DNA from: Pseudodesulfovibrio hydrargyri
Lineage (GTDB): Bacteria > Desulfobacterota > Desulfovibrionia > Desulfovibrionales > Desulfovibrionaceae
Assembly (NCBI RefSeq): GCF_001874525.1
Contig: NZ_LKAQ01000004.1
Span: forward strand, 1,292,937 to 1,356,936
Direction of reading: 5' to 3'
DNA length: 64,000 nt
Shown: positions 34,438-41,685 of the stretch, in pieces
How positions within the stretch are numbered: the first letter of the stretch is position 1
Layout: every line of letters begins with the position of its first letter
Made by a program: the position numbers and the translations under genes
The notes under the pieces: generated by a model
Databases searched by the model: none
What the model saw: only the letters and a program-made list of their open reading frames with translations
What the model was told of the DNA's origin: nothing

Positions 34438-34767
34438 ATGAAACATCTCGTCATCACCCTTTGCCTGGCCGCCCTGTGCCTGCTGTTCGCCGCCTCCGCG
34501 TTTGCCCAGGACGGCGTCGTCAGCTTCAACAAGGCCACCGTCGAACAGCTCATGGCCATCGACGACATCGACATCCCCGAGGAACTGGCCCAGGCCATCG
34601 TGGACTACCGCAAGGCCAACGGCGACTACAAGTCCGCCGAAGACATGCTCAAGGTCCCCGGCATGACCCAGGACTTCATGGAAGAGCTCAATCCCCAGGT
34701 CGCCGACGACGGCGACGTCGTCTACGACCCCGACGCCGAGCCCGCACTGGCCCCGTCCAAGTGCTAG
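34438..34767 (+). CDS. Exported ComEA-like helix-hairpin-helix protein (second copy)
   Basis: 109 residues: signal peptide (LCLAALCLLFAASAFA) and a helix-hairpin-helix region (VSFNKATVEQLMAIDDIDIPEELAQAIVDYRKANGDY...MLKVPGMTQDFMEELNP). An acidic tail ends in Cys. It is a paralogue of 24269-24565, with an extra ID inserted in the first hairpin. It is the last gene of the cluster, 71 nt after the Tat arylsulfotransferase, and ends in a strong terminator. There is no competence context. Confidence 0.75.
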   Translation: MKHLVITLCLAALCLLFAASAFAQDGVVSFNKATVEQLMAIDDIDIPEELAQAIVDYRKANGDYKSAEDMLKVPGMTQDFMEELNPQVADDGDVVYDPDAEPALAPSKC

Positions 34768-34788
34768 AGGCCCAGGCCAAGGATATTG

Positions 34789-34818
34789 AAAGGCCGCCCC
34801 GATCGGGGCGGCCTTTTT
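34789..34818 (+). terminator. Intrinsic terminator at the end of the arylsulfotransferase operon
   Basis: GGCCGCCCC (34792-34800) and GGGGCGGCC (34805-34813) with loop GATC, followed by TTTTT. Confidence 0.92.
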
Positions 34819-34895
34819 CGTGTCCTCTGCGTATCGCGTATCGCGAAACCATGGAAGGTAAGGAGTAGAAGAAAAAGGATCCAAGCAATAGGCTT

Positions 34896-34961
34896 GAATC
34901 CTTATGTTTTTGGTGCGCCAGGTAGGATTCGAACCCACGGCCGTCGGCTTAGAAGGCCGAT
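34896..34961. repeat. Right attachment-site-like repeat within tRNA-Arg
   Basis: Direct repeat partner of 19073-19138 (62 of 66 identical), covering the 3' half of the intact tRNA and its downstream flank. Confidence 0.8.
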
Positions 34962-34987
34962 GCTCTATCCACCTGAGCTACTGGCGC
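34911..34987 (-). tRNA. tRNA-Arg (anticodon TCT)
   Basis: The 77-nt cloverleaf has acceptor GCGCCAG/CTGGCGC, D arm AGCTCAGGTGGATAGAGCA, anticodon loop CTTCTAA, T arm GTGGGTTCGAATCCTAC, discriminator A and an encoded CCA. Downstream on the minus strand is a hairpin (AGGATTCAAGC/GCTTGGATCCT) with a T-run as terminator. The 3' half is duplicated 15.8 kb away. Confidence 0.96.
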
Positions 34988-35044
34988 GCGTGGATGTCTC
35001 ATTAATCAAGGCGGGCGGCAGAGGTCAAGGATATTCGGCGGGGG

Positions 35045-35461
35045 TTATTCACCGATGATCTTGACCAGGACCCGTTTTTTGCGGCGGCCGTCGAACTCGC
35101 CGTAGAAGATGCGCTCCCATGTACCGAAGTCCAGTTTCCCTTCCGTCACGGCCACGACCACCTCGCGGCCCATGATCTGGCGCTTCATGTGCGCGTCCGC
35201 GTTGTCCTCGTACCCGTTGTGCCGGTACTGGGAGACCGGCTCGTGCGGGGCCAGCTTCTCCAGCCAGACTTCGTAGTCGTGGTGCAGGCCCGACTCGTCG
35301 TCGTTGATGAAGACCGAGGCGGTGATGTGCATGGCGTTGACCAGGCAGAGCCCCTCCCGGATGCCCGATTCGCGCAGACACGCTTCCACGTCCTCGGTGA
35401 TGTTCATAAACGCCCGGCGCGTCGGGACCTCGAAAAAGAGTTCTTTGCGGTAGGATTTCAT
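35045..35461 (-). CDS. YjbQ/UPF0047 family protein
   Basis: 138 residues matching the YjbQ (UPF0047) family end to end. The core is [16 protein letters not shown] with the metal-binding His, [34 protein letters not shown] and the near-invariant end [26 protein letters not shown]. Members form trimers with a metal site and have been reported to have secondary thiamin-phosphate synthase activity; true role unclear. It stands next to the tRNA-Arg and outside the putative island. Start supported by family length. Confidence 0.9.
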   Translation of the reverse strand: MKSYRKELFFEVPTRRAFMNITEDVEACLRESGIREGLCLVNAMHITASVFINDDESGLHHDYEVWLEKLAPHEPVSQYRHNGYEDNADAHMKRQIMGREVVVAVTEGKLDFGTWERIFYGEFDGRRKKRVLVKIIGE

Positions 35462-35858
35462 GTCGTTTCCACTAGCACGGCCGCGCCCGGCGGACCATGA
35501 AAAAAGCGCGGGGCCGGTCCGGCGGGGTTCGGTAAAAGCCCATGCCCGGCGCGGGGTTCGTCACAATTCGGGGAAAGCGGAAAATAATGCTTGCATTAGC
35601 GAAATTCTTGCGTACAAGCTCCTTCCATTGGTTCGCCGTCGCGAGGATTGACCGGTCCGAACGGCGGCGGGCGCGCGGGACGCCCCCGGGGTATGCACTC
35701 CCCCGGATGCGGCTCCCGCCGGGTTCGCGCCATGTCGGCGCGGGCCAACCGTACCAAGGGGGTTTTATGTTTTTAGTTGAAGGCTGGGCGGGTTGCCCGG
35801 CCGCCAAGGCCAGGAGGTGTTTCGGTCACTGAACCATTTAATCACGAGGTGTTGATGA
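35462..35858. other. speD upstream region with a short leader ORF
   Basis: No full gene. The last 100 nt hold a 21-codon reading frame (35767-35832) with its own AAGGGGG, and a hairpin-forming GCTGGGCGGG...CCCGGCCGCC tract inside it. The rest is GC-rich with no recognised riboswitch. Confidence 0.45.
35767..35832 (+). CDS. Possible 21-residue leader peptide upstream of speD
   Basis: ATG follows AAGGGGG by 4 nt, then 21 sense codons and TGA, ending 26 nt before speD. The peptide (starts MFLVEGWAGC, ends RRCFGH) resembles nothing known. Position and ribosome-binding site suggest a translated leader that might couple speD translation to polyamine or AdoMet level; this is speculative. Confidence 0.3.
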   Translation: MFLVEGWAGCPAAKARRCFGH

Positions 35859-36266
35859 ATGAACACTGTCGGTGTGCATTGCATTCTTGAACTCAAAGGT
35901 TGTCCTTCCCATCTGCTCGACGACGAGCAGCTCATTCTCGAAACCATGATCTCCGCTTCCCAGCGGGCCATGTCCACCCTGCTCGACATCACGAGCCATA
36001 AATTCGAGCCCCAAGGGGTCACCGCCCTGGCCCTGCTCGCGGAATCCCATATTTCCATCCACACCTGGCCCGAATCGGGCTATGCGGCCGTGGATATCTT
36101 CACCTGCGGCGAAACCGCCAAGCCCAGGCTCGCCTGCGAATATTTCGTCAGCGAGTTTAAGGCCGCGGACCACACCCTGACCGTGCTGCCGCGCGGCAAC
36201 GGCTGCGGGTGCCACCATCCCCTGACCCCGAAAGAGGAGGCGACGCTGTGGCAGGTTCGAGGCTGA
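35859..36266 (+). CDS. speD: S-adenosylmethionine decarboxylase proenzyme
   Basis: 135 residues, the short bacterial class 1B type. It self-cleaves between Glu62 and Ser63 in AESHISIHTWPE to make a pyruvoyl group at Ser63. His68 and Cys83 occupy the same positions as the processing and catalytic residues of the Thermotoga maritima enzyme. The product, decarboxylated AdoMet, is the aminopropyl donor for the overlapping downstream gene. GAGGT lies 9 nt before the ATG. A second ATG 4 nt upstream is in another frame. Confidence 0.95.
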   Translation: MNTVGVHCILELKGCPSHLLDDEQLILETMISASQRAMSTLLDITSHKFEPQGVTALALLAESHISIHTWPESGYAAVDIFTCGETAKPRLACEYFVSEFKAADHTLTVLPRGNGCGCHHPLTPKEEATLWQVRG

Positions 36267-37189
36267 GTAGCGACTACTGGATCACCGAATACATGACCGA
36301 GGACGACGTCCACCTCCACGGGGTGGAGCGGATTCTCGACTTCAAGCGGACCGAATACCAGGAGATGTCCATCGTCCGCTCCAAGACCTTCGGCGCGGGC
36401 CTGGTCCTGGACGGCAAGTGGCAGGTCTCCGAACGCGACGAGTTCCTCTACCACGAGCCGCTCGTCCACACCGCCCTGTACCAGCACGGAGCGCCGTCGC
36501 GCGTTCTGGTCCTGGGCGGCGCGGACGGCGGGGCCGTGCGCGAGGTCCTCAAGTGGAAGTCCGTGACCAAGGCCGTCCAGGTGGAGATCGACAAGGTCGT
36601 GTACGACGCCTGCCAGGAGCATCTGGGCAACATCCACCAGGGCTGCTTCCAGAACCCGCGCGCCGAGATCCGTTTCGGCGACGCCTTCGAAGTGCTCGAA
36701 AAGGAGGGCGGCTCCTGGGACGTGATCGTCTGCGACCTGTCCGACCCCCTCGAGGACAGTCCGGCCATGAACCTCTTCACCAGGGAGTTCTTCACCACCT
36801 GCCGCGAGGCCCTGGCCCCGGGCGGCGTGTTCGTCATCCAGGCCGGGCCGGTCACGCCCCCGTTCGACGACGGCCACGCCCGCATCGTGCGCACCCTGGG
36901 CACCGTGTTCGAGAACGTCACCCACTTCTTCTCCTGCACGCCCACCTACGTGGTCCCGCTCGGCTTCGCCCTGGGTTCGCTCAAGCCGCTGGACACCGAT
37001 CCGGAACCGGCCAAGGTGGACGCCTTCCTGGCCGAAAACGTGGACGGCGAACTCAGGTTCTTCGACGGCATCGCCCTGCGCGGCCTCATGAGTCCGCCCA
37101 AATACCTGCGCGACAAGGTGGCCAAGGGAGAAACCCTTTCCACCCTCGACGACCCGGCCCGCTATACCGGCACCGGCGTCAAGTCCTAG
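36248..37189 (+). CDS. speE: Polyamine aminopropyltransferase (spermidine synthase family)
   Basis: 313 residues starting at GTG, 6 nt after GAGGAGG and overlapping the end of speD by 19 nt, so translation is coupled. The SAM-type fold shows the dcAdoMet site VLGGADGGAVREVLKW and VQVEIDKVVYDA, and the catalytic loop CDLSDPLEDSPAMNLFTREFF. The DxxDP-x-acidic form of the loop is closer to thermospermine/broad-specificity aminopropyltransferases than to E. coli SpeE, whose loop is DSTDP. The product could therefore be spermidine or a longer polyamine. It ends in a strong terminator. Confidence 0.9.
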   Translation: MAGSRLSSDYWITEYMTEDDVHLHGVERILDFKRTEYQEMSIVRSKTFGAGLVLDGKWQVSERDEFLYHEPLVHTALYQHGAPSRVLVLGGADGGAVREVLKWKSVTKAVQVEIDKVVYDACQEHLGNIHQGCFQNPRAEIRFGDAFEVLEKEGGSWDVIVCDLSDPLEDSPAMNLFTREFFTTCREALAPGGVFVIQAGPVTPPFDDGHARIVRTLGTVFENVTHFFSCTPTYVVPLGFALGSLKPLDTDPEPAKVDAFLAENVDGELRFFDGIALRGLMSPPKYLRDKVAKGETLSTLDDPARYTGTGVKS

Positions 37190-37207
37190 ACGCGCGCGTA
37201 CGTATAT

Positions 37208-37251
37208 AAAAAGGCCGGGCCGGTGCATGCGCACCGGCCCGGCCTTTTTTT
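37208..37251. terminator. Strong bidirectional terminator after speE
   Basis: AAAAAGGCCGGGCCGGTGC pairs with GCACCGGCCCGGCCTTTTT across a 4-nt loop. T-runs are available on both strands, so it can serve speE and the convergent minus-strand pair. Confidence 0.93.
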
Positions 37252-37256
37252 GATGA

Positions 37257-37440
37257 ATGCCTCCGGCGGCCAGAGGGGGAAACTTTCGGGAAAGTTTCCC
37301 CCTCTGGGCTCCCTCTTCAAAGCTTTTTGTGTGCCTTCGGCAGGGGCGTGCGGGCGCGAAAGGGCGAGGGGGGCGCTTGCGTCTCCGCGAAGCGGTACAA
37401 AAAAATTGGAAAAAGAAGGGGAGGGGGAAAAGGGGAGACC
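37257..37440. repeat. Hairpin intergenic element, second copy
   Basis: Begins with the same ATGCCTCCGGCGGCC end as the cooS-cooC element. A perfect 18-bp hairpin follows (37270-37287/37290-37307, core GGGAAACTTTC), then CTTCAAAGCTTTTTGTGTGCC, and further on an opposed, degraded half (GCGGTACAAAAAAATTGG). It lies between convergent genes. Confidence 0.8.
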
Positions 37441-37442
37441 TC

Positions 37443-37868
37443 TTAAAGTTTTTCCCAATCCCGCACGCCGCCTTTGACCAGGACGAACAGCGGGTGTGGC
37501 GCAGGGCGTAGGTTGCGGGAGTCTTCGAAGCGTTCGGGGTCGCGTTGTTCGAGTTTTTTGAGCAGGTGGCGCCACTCGTAGTCGAGCTGGCCGGTTGTTT
37601 CCTTGATGGGCGCGGCCTGGGCGTGCTCATCGATCTTGGAGGCGTCGAAGTTGTAGCCCCGGTTGCGGGCCTCGTTCAGCACGGCCGCGAGGAAGGCGTC
37701 GATGGCCGAGAGCGGGTCCGGGTGGTTGCGGAAGCGGATGAGCTGGGGATGGTTGGTGTAGCCCTTGGTCTGGCCGCGCAGGACCTTGCGGGCCAGGAGG
37801 CCTTCGCGCCATACAGCGGTCAGTCCCTTGACGTCGAGGAAGCGGGGATGGACGGTCCACAGCCGCAT
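37443..37868 (-). CDS. Pyrimidine dimer DNA glycosylase/endonuclease V-like protein
   Basis: 141 residues of the Pyr_excise family: start MRLWTVHPRFLDVKGLTAVWREGLLARKVL, then GQTKGYTNHPQL and RFRNHPDPLSAIDAFLAAVLNEARNRGYNFD. Phage T4 endonuclease V cuts at UV dimers using its N-terminal amine; bacterial members of this family are usually predicted to do the same, and the N-terminal order here is compatible. It lies 6 nt after an unknown gene with which it forms a two-gene unit. Repair activity is inferred from family only. Confidence 0.75.
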   Translation of the reverse strand: MRLWTVHPRFLDVKGLTAVWREGLLARKVLRGQTKGYTNHPQLIRFRNHPDPLSAIDAFLAAVLNEARNRGYNFDASKIDEHAQAAPIKETTGQLDYEWRHLLKKLEQRDPERFEDSRNLRPAPHPLFVLVKGGVRDWEKL

Positions 37869-37874
37869 GGCTGT

Positions 37875-38423
37875 CTACCTCGTCTCGGCCAGGTAGCCCA
37901 GTTCGCGGGCGAAGTCGTCGGTCTCGGCGGGCAGGCCGTGGAGCAGGTGGCCCAGGCGCATCATCTCTCCGGCCGGGAAGTCCTTCTGCCAGCGGGCGTA
38001 GTAGCCGGTGAACCCGTACATCCAGAGCATTTCCGAGGCCTGGGTGAAGACCTGGCGGGCGAGCTCGTCCCAGGTGGTGGAGGTCTCGATCTTCCAGACG
38101 GGATACTCCGCGCCGCCCACCTCGCGCTTGCCCTTGAAGTCCACCAGGATGTCGAGCACGCCGCCGGGCCGGGGAGTGACCACCCAGTAGTAGAGCCAGC
38201 CTTCGCCGCCCCATTCGAATTCGGTATGCCGGTAGTCCGTCTCCATGTCCGTGGGCGCGTCGAGCCCGCGCACGTCGCACAGGCAGCGGAACAGGTCCTT
38301 GATGGGCTCGGAAAAATTGGAATTGACGCTCAGGTCGAAGTGGGAATCGTTTGACACCAGCCGGGCCTCCAGCCACCCGGCCCGCGCTTCGGTCAGGAAG
38401 ATTTCAAAACGATTTTCGGGCAT
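37875..38423 (-). CDS. Conserved hypothetical protein
   Basis: 182 residues from an ATG with GGAGG 6 nt upstream. No signal or membrane segment. Acidic and aromatic: the first half reads as a beta-rich domain (FEIFLTEARAGWLEARLVSNDSHFDLSVN), with many Trp/Tyr residues in the middle (GGEGWLYYWVVTPRPGGVLDI). No family is recognised. Coupling (6 nt) to the endonuclease V-like gene is the only functional hint. Confidence 0.7.
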   Translation of the reverse strand: MPENRFEIFLTEARAGWLEARLVSNDSHFDLSVNSNFSEPIKDLFRCLCDVRGLDAPTDMETDYRHTEFEWGGEGWLYYWVVTPRPGGVLDILVDFKGKREVGGAEYPVWKIETSTTWDELARQVFTQASEMLWMYGFTGYYARWQKDFPAGEMMRLGHLLHGLPAETDDFARELGYLAETR

Positions 38424-38782
38424 TCCGTCCTCCATGTCACAGTATCTTCGCACACTACATAATTCGTCCGGGATAGGCAAAGGGTGTGTGCCGCGAGACC
38501 GCGTCGGCCGGTGCCGAATCCTGGCCAGAAAAGGGTTTACAGGGTCCTATATTTTCGCTACGTACATGACTCTTCTTATTATGGGAGAATAGCTGATTCA
38601 TAACTTGCTTGAATTGCTTGCCTTCCTCAAAAGGAGCGTAAAGATGTCGGGATCGGCCGCCAAGACCGACCGTGTGAACGGGGCTCGCCTGCCTCGGAAA
38701 CGATGACCCGCCAGCACGGAACCAGCATCTTGAAAATATACGTTAAAACTACTTTGTCCGAGGTCCGTTGTGGAGGTAACCC
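38424..38782. other. rpsA upstream region with possible short leader ORF
   Basis: Contains a potential promoter (TTTACA near 38535 followed by TATATT/TACGTA sequences), a 20-codon reading frame with AAAAGGAG (38644-38706) and the GGAGG of rpsA. No other feature recognised. Confidence 0.45.
38644..38706 (+). CDS. Possible 20-residue leader peptide upstream of rpsA
   Basis: ATG lies 7 nt after AAAAGGAG; 20 basic-rich codons then TGA, 76 nt before rpsA. A leader peptide in a ribosomal-protein message could take part in autoregulation; only the ribosome-binding site supports it. Confidence 0.22.
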   Translation: MSGSAAKTDRVNGARLPRKR

Positions 38783-40648
38783 ATGGAAAAAACTAACGAA
38801 TCTGTTGAAATGCCTGAAATGGAAATGAACTTTGCCGATGCTCTCGACGAGTATCTGAACTCCGATTTCGGAGATCTGGACGAAGGGACCATTGTCGCGG
38901 GCGAAGTCGTCAAGGTCGACAAGGACTACGTGCTGGTCGACGTGAACTTCAAGTCCGAAGGCCAGATCCCCGTCTCCGAATTCACCGAGCCGGACGGCAC
39001 CGTGTCCGTGTCCGTCGGTGAGAAGGTCGACGTGTTCGTCGCCCGCAAGAACGAAGCCGAAGGCACCATCTACTTGTCCCGCGACAAGGCCAAGCGGATG
39101 CAGCTTTTTGATAAACTGGAAGAGCTCCAGGAGAAGGACGGCGAAGTCGTCGGCCGCATCATCCGCCGCATCAAGGGCGGCTACACCGTCGATCTCGGCG
39201 GGGTCGAGGCCTTCCTGCCCGGTTCCCACGTCGACCTCCGTCCGGTCCCGGACATGGACGCCCTGGTCAACCAGGAGTTCGACTTCAAGATCCTGAAGAT
39301 CAACCGCCGTCGTTCCAACGTCATCGTGTCCCGCCGCGTGCTCCTCGAGGAGATGCGTTCCGAGCAGCGCGAGAAGCTGCTGGAGACCCTCGAAGAGGGC
39401 CAGGTGGTCCAGGGCAAGGTCAAGAACATCACCGAATACGGCGTGTTCATCGACCTGGGCGGCCTCGACGGCCTGCTGCACATCACCGACATGTCCTGGA
39501 AGCGCATCAAGCATCCCAAGGAGATGGTCGGCCTGGGCGACGATCTGGAATTGAAGATTCTCAACTTCGACCGTGAAGGTCAGAAGGTTTCCCTGGGCCT
39601 CAAGCAGCTCGTGCCCGACCCGTGGGAGAACATCGCCGAGAAGTACCCCGAGGGTTCCCGCTTCACCGGCGTGATCACCAACCTGGCGGACTACGGCGCG
39701 TTCGTCGAGTTGGAGAACGGCGTGGAAGGCCTGGTGCACATCTCCGAGATGTCCTGGACCCGCAAGCTCCGCCACCCCTCCCAGATGGTCAAGGTCGGCG
39801 AGGAAGTGGAAGTCGTCGTGCTCGGCGTCGATCCCGAGAAGAAGCGCATCAGCCTCGGCATGAAGCAGATTTCCCCGAACCCGTGGGACGTGGTCGCCGA
39901 GAAGTACCCCGAGGGCACCGTCCTCGAGGGCGCCATCAAGAACATCACCGAGTTCGGCGTGTTCATCGGCATCGAGGAGGGCATCGACGGCCTGATCCAC
40001 GTGTCCGACATCTCCTGGACCAAGAAGATCCGCCACCCCTCCGAGGTCTACAAGGTCGGTGATTCCGTCCAGGCCAAGGTCCTCACCGTGGACAAGGAGA
40101 ACGAGAAGTTCACCTTGGGCGTCAAGCAGCTGACCGAAGACCCGTGGACCCAGGTCCCGGCCAAGTACCCCGTGGGCCAGAAGGTCAACGGCGTGGTCAC
40201 CAACATCACCGACTTCGGTCTCTTCGTCGAGGTCGAGGAAGGCATCGAGGGTCTGGTGCACGTCTCCGAGATCAGCCGCAAGAAGATCAAGTCCCCCTCC
40301 GAGATGTTCAAGGAAGGCGACACCATCGAGGCCAAGGTCATCCACGTGTCCGCGGACGAGCGCCGTCTGGGCCTGTCCATCAAGCAGACCAAGGAAGAGC
40401 CCGCCCGTTCCGGCGGCGGCAAGTCCAAGTCCTTTGGTGGCGACAGCGTGAGCGCCGGTTCCACCCTGGGCGACCTGCTCCGCGAGAAGCTGGAGGAAGC
40501 CGCCGGTGACGCCCTGGCCGCCGCCGAGGAGGAAGAGGCCGCCGCTTCCGTCGAGGCTGTCGAGGCCGTCGAGGAAGCCCCGGTCGAAGAGGCAGTCGAA
40601 TCCGAAGCTCCGGCCGAGGAGGCCGCTGCCGAGGAAGAAGAGAAGTAA
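38783..40648 (+). CDS. rpsA: 30S ribosomal protein S1
   Basis: 621 residues with six S1/OB-fold repeats. Each shows the G-x-V-x-x-I-T-x-[FY]-G-[AV]-F-V-[ED] pattern, for example VKNITEYGVFIDLGGLDGLLHI, VITNLADYGAFVELENGVEGLV and AIKNITEFGVFIGIEEGIDGLI. Typical ends (VSLGLKQL, ISLGMKQI) follow. It docks mRNA on the 30S subunit. The C-terminus is a long Glu/Ala/Val-rich tail of about 60 residues, making it longer than E. coli S1 (557). The downstream protease gene starts 12 nt after it and is probably cotranscribed. Confidence 0.97.
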   Translation: MEKTNESVEMPEMEMNFADALDEYLNSDFGDLDEGTIVAGEVVKVDKDYVLVDVNFKSEGQIPVSEFTEPDGTVSVSVGEKVDVFVARKNEAEGTIYLSRDKAKRMQLFDKLEELQEKDGEVVGRIIRRIKGGYTVDLGGVEAFLPGSHVDLRPVPDMDALVNQEFDFKILKINRRRSNVIVSRRVLLEEMRSEQREKLLETLEEGQVVQGKVKNITEYGVFIDLGGLDGLLHITDMSWKRIKHPKEMVGLGDDLELKILNFDREGQKVSLGLKQLVPDPWENIAEKYPEGSRFTGVITNLADYGAFVELENGVEGLVHISEMSWTRKLRHPSQMVKVGEEVEVVVLGVDPEKKRISLGMKQISPNPWDVVAEKYPEGTVLEGAIKNITEFGVFIGIEEGIDGLIHVSDISWTKKIRHPSEVYKVGDSVQAKVLTVDKENEKFTLGVKQLTEDPWTQVPAKYPVGQKVNGVVTNITDFGLFVEVEEGIEGLVHVSEISRKKIKSPSEMFKEGDTIEAKVIHVSADERRLGLSIKQTKEEPARSGGGKSKSFGGDSVSAGSTLGDLLREKLEEAAGDALAAAEEEEAAASVEAVEAVEEAPVEEAVESEAPAEEAAAEEEEK

Positions 40649-40660
40649 GGTAAAACCGTC

Positions 40661-41563
40661 ATGCGCATGGCAGGAACCAAAGACCGTTTCTCCCAGCGCC
40701 ACCCCCTTCTGTTCGGGGTGATGATGATCATATTGGCCATGGCCCTCATCACGGGGGTCATGGCCTTTTTCCGTTCCATGGGCTGGACGCCCGGGACCTT
40801 CGCCCTGTCCGGCGACAAGATCGGCGTCGTCCACGTGGACGGCATGATCGTGGACGCCTCCAGGGTGGTCTCGTTCATCCGCACCCTGGAGGAGGACGAC
40901 TCGGTCAAGGGCGTGCTCCTGCGGGTCAACTCCCCGGGCGGGGCCATCGCCCCCTCCCAGGAGATTTACGCCGCGGTCAAAGAGCTCAACCGGGCCAAGC
41001 CGGTCATCGCCTCCTACGGCACGGTGGCCGCGTCCGGCGGCTACTACTCGTCCTGTCCGGCCCGGATGATCTACGCCAATCCGGGGTCCATCACCGCCTC
41101 CATCGGGGTCATGGCCGAGTTCGTCACCGTGGCCGACGCCATGGAGAAGTTCGGCATCCGGCCCGAGGTTCTGACCACCGGCAAGTACAAGGCCGCGGGC
41201 ACGCCCCTGCGCAACCTGACCGACGCCCAGCGCGAGCAGATGCTCGACCTCATGCAGGACCTTCACGACCAGTTCGTGGACCATGTGGCCGAGGCGCGCG
41301 GCATGGACCGCGCCCGGGTGGCCGCCATCGCCGACGGCCGCGCCGTGACCGGTCGTCAGGCCGTGTCCCTCGGACTGGTGGACCGCATCGGCACCCAGGC
41401 CGACGCCATCGCCGAGCTCAAGAAGGAGACCGGCATCACCGGCCGCGCCCGTCTGGTCGAAGGGCCGGTCGAGGAACGCACCTTCGTCCAGGAACTGATG
41501 GGCTCCCTCAGGATCGATCTCTCGTCCAGCCTGCCCCAGGGCTGGTCATTCTTCTATAAATAG
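40661..41563 (+). CDS. sppA: Signal peptide peptidase SppA (S49 family)
   Basis: 300 residues with one N-terminal membrane helix (FGVMMIILAMALITGVMAFF) and the short (single-domain) S49 protease fold. The Ser nucleophile is Ser125 in TVAASGGYY. The general base is Lys177 in TTGKYKAAG. The oxyanion-associated RVNSPGG precedes. It would digest signal peptides left in the membrane. It follows rpsA by 12 nt, an arrangement that ties it to protein synthesis and export. Start could also be the ATG two codons on. Confidence 0.93.
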   Translation: MRMAGTKDRFSQRHPLLFGVMMIILAMALITGVMAFFRSMGWTPGTFALSGDKIGVVHVDGMIVDASRVVSFIRTLEEDDSVKGVLLRVNSPGGAIAPSQEIYAAVKELNRAKPVIASYGTVAASGGYYSSCPARMIYANPGSITASIGVMAEFVTVADAMEKFGIRPEVLTTGKYKAAGTPLRNLTDAQREQMLDLMQDLHDQFVDHVAEARGMDRARVAAIADGRAVTGRQAVSLGLVDRIGTQADAIAELKKETGITGRARLVEGPVEERTFVQELMGSLRIDLSSSLPQGWSFFYK

Positions 41564-41685
41564 GCGGACCGACCCCACCGGAGGCGGGGGCCGCGAGGAT
41601 CGCAGGCGCAGGCTTGCGGCCCGCTTCCTGTTGTGTCAGGTGTCCTGTCGCGGCCGATCGGCCGTATCGAGGGGCGTCCTCCGCG

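Larger units (their letters stand above)
19073..34961. mobile_element. Putative tRNA-Arg-integrated genomic island (sulfuryl-transfer cluster)
   Basis: A 15.8-kb segment flanked by direct repeats of the tRNA-Arg 3' half, with the intact tRNA at the right end and AT-rich DNA at the left. The content is coherent: exported enzymes, transporter, cytochrome, outer-membrane protein and a dedicated two-component system. No integrase, transposase or replication gene is recognised, so it would be an old, immobilised or accessory-mobilised island. GC content of the genes resembles the host. Confidence 0.55.

Noticed and set aside
35462..35766. A SAM riboswitch upstream of speD
   Set aside because: No recognisable SAM-I/II/III-type core was seen in the leader; only the short ORF and a GC-rich hairpin are noted.
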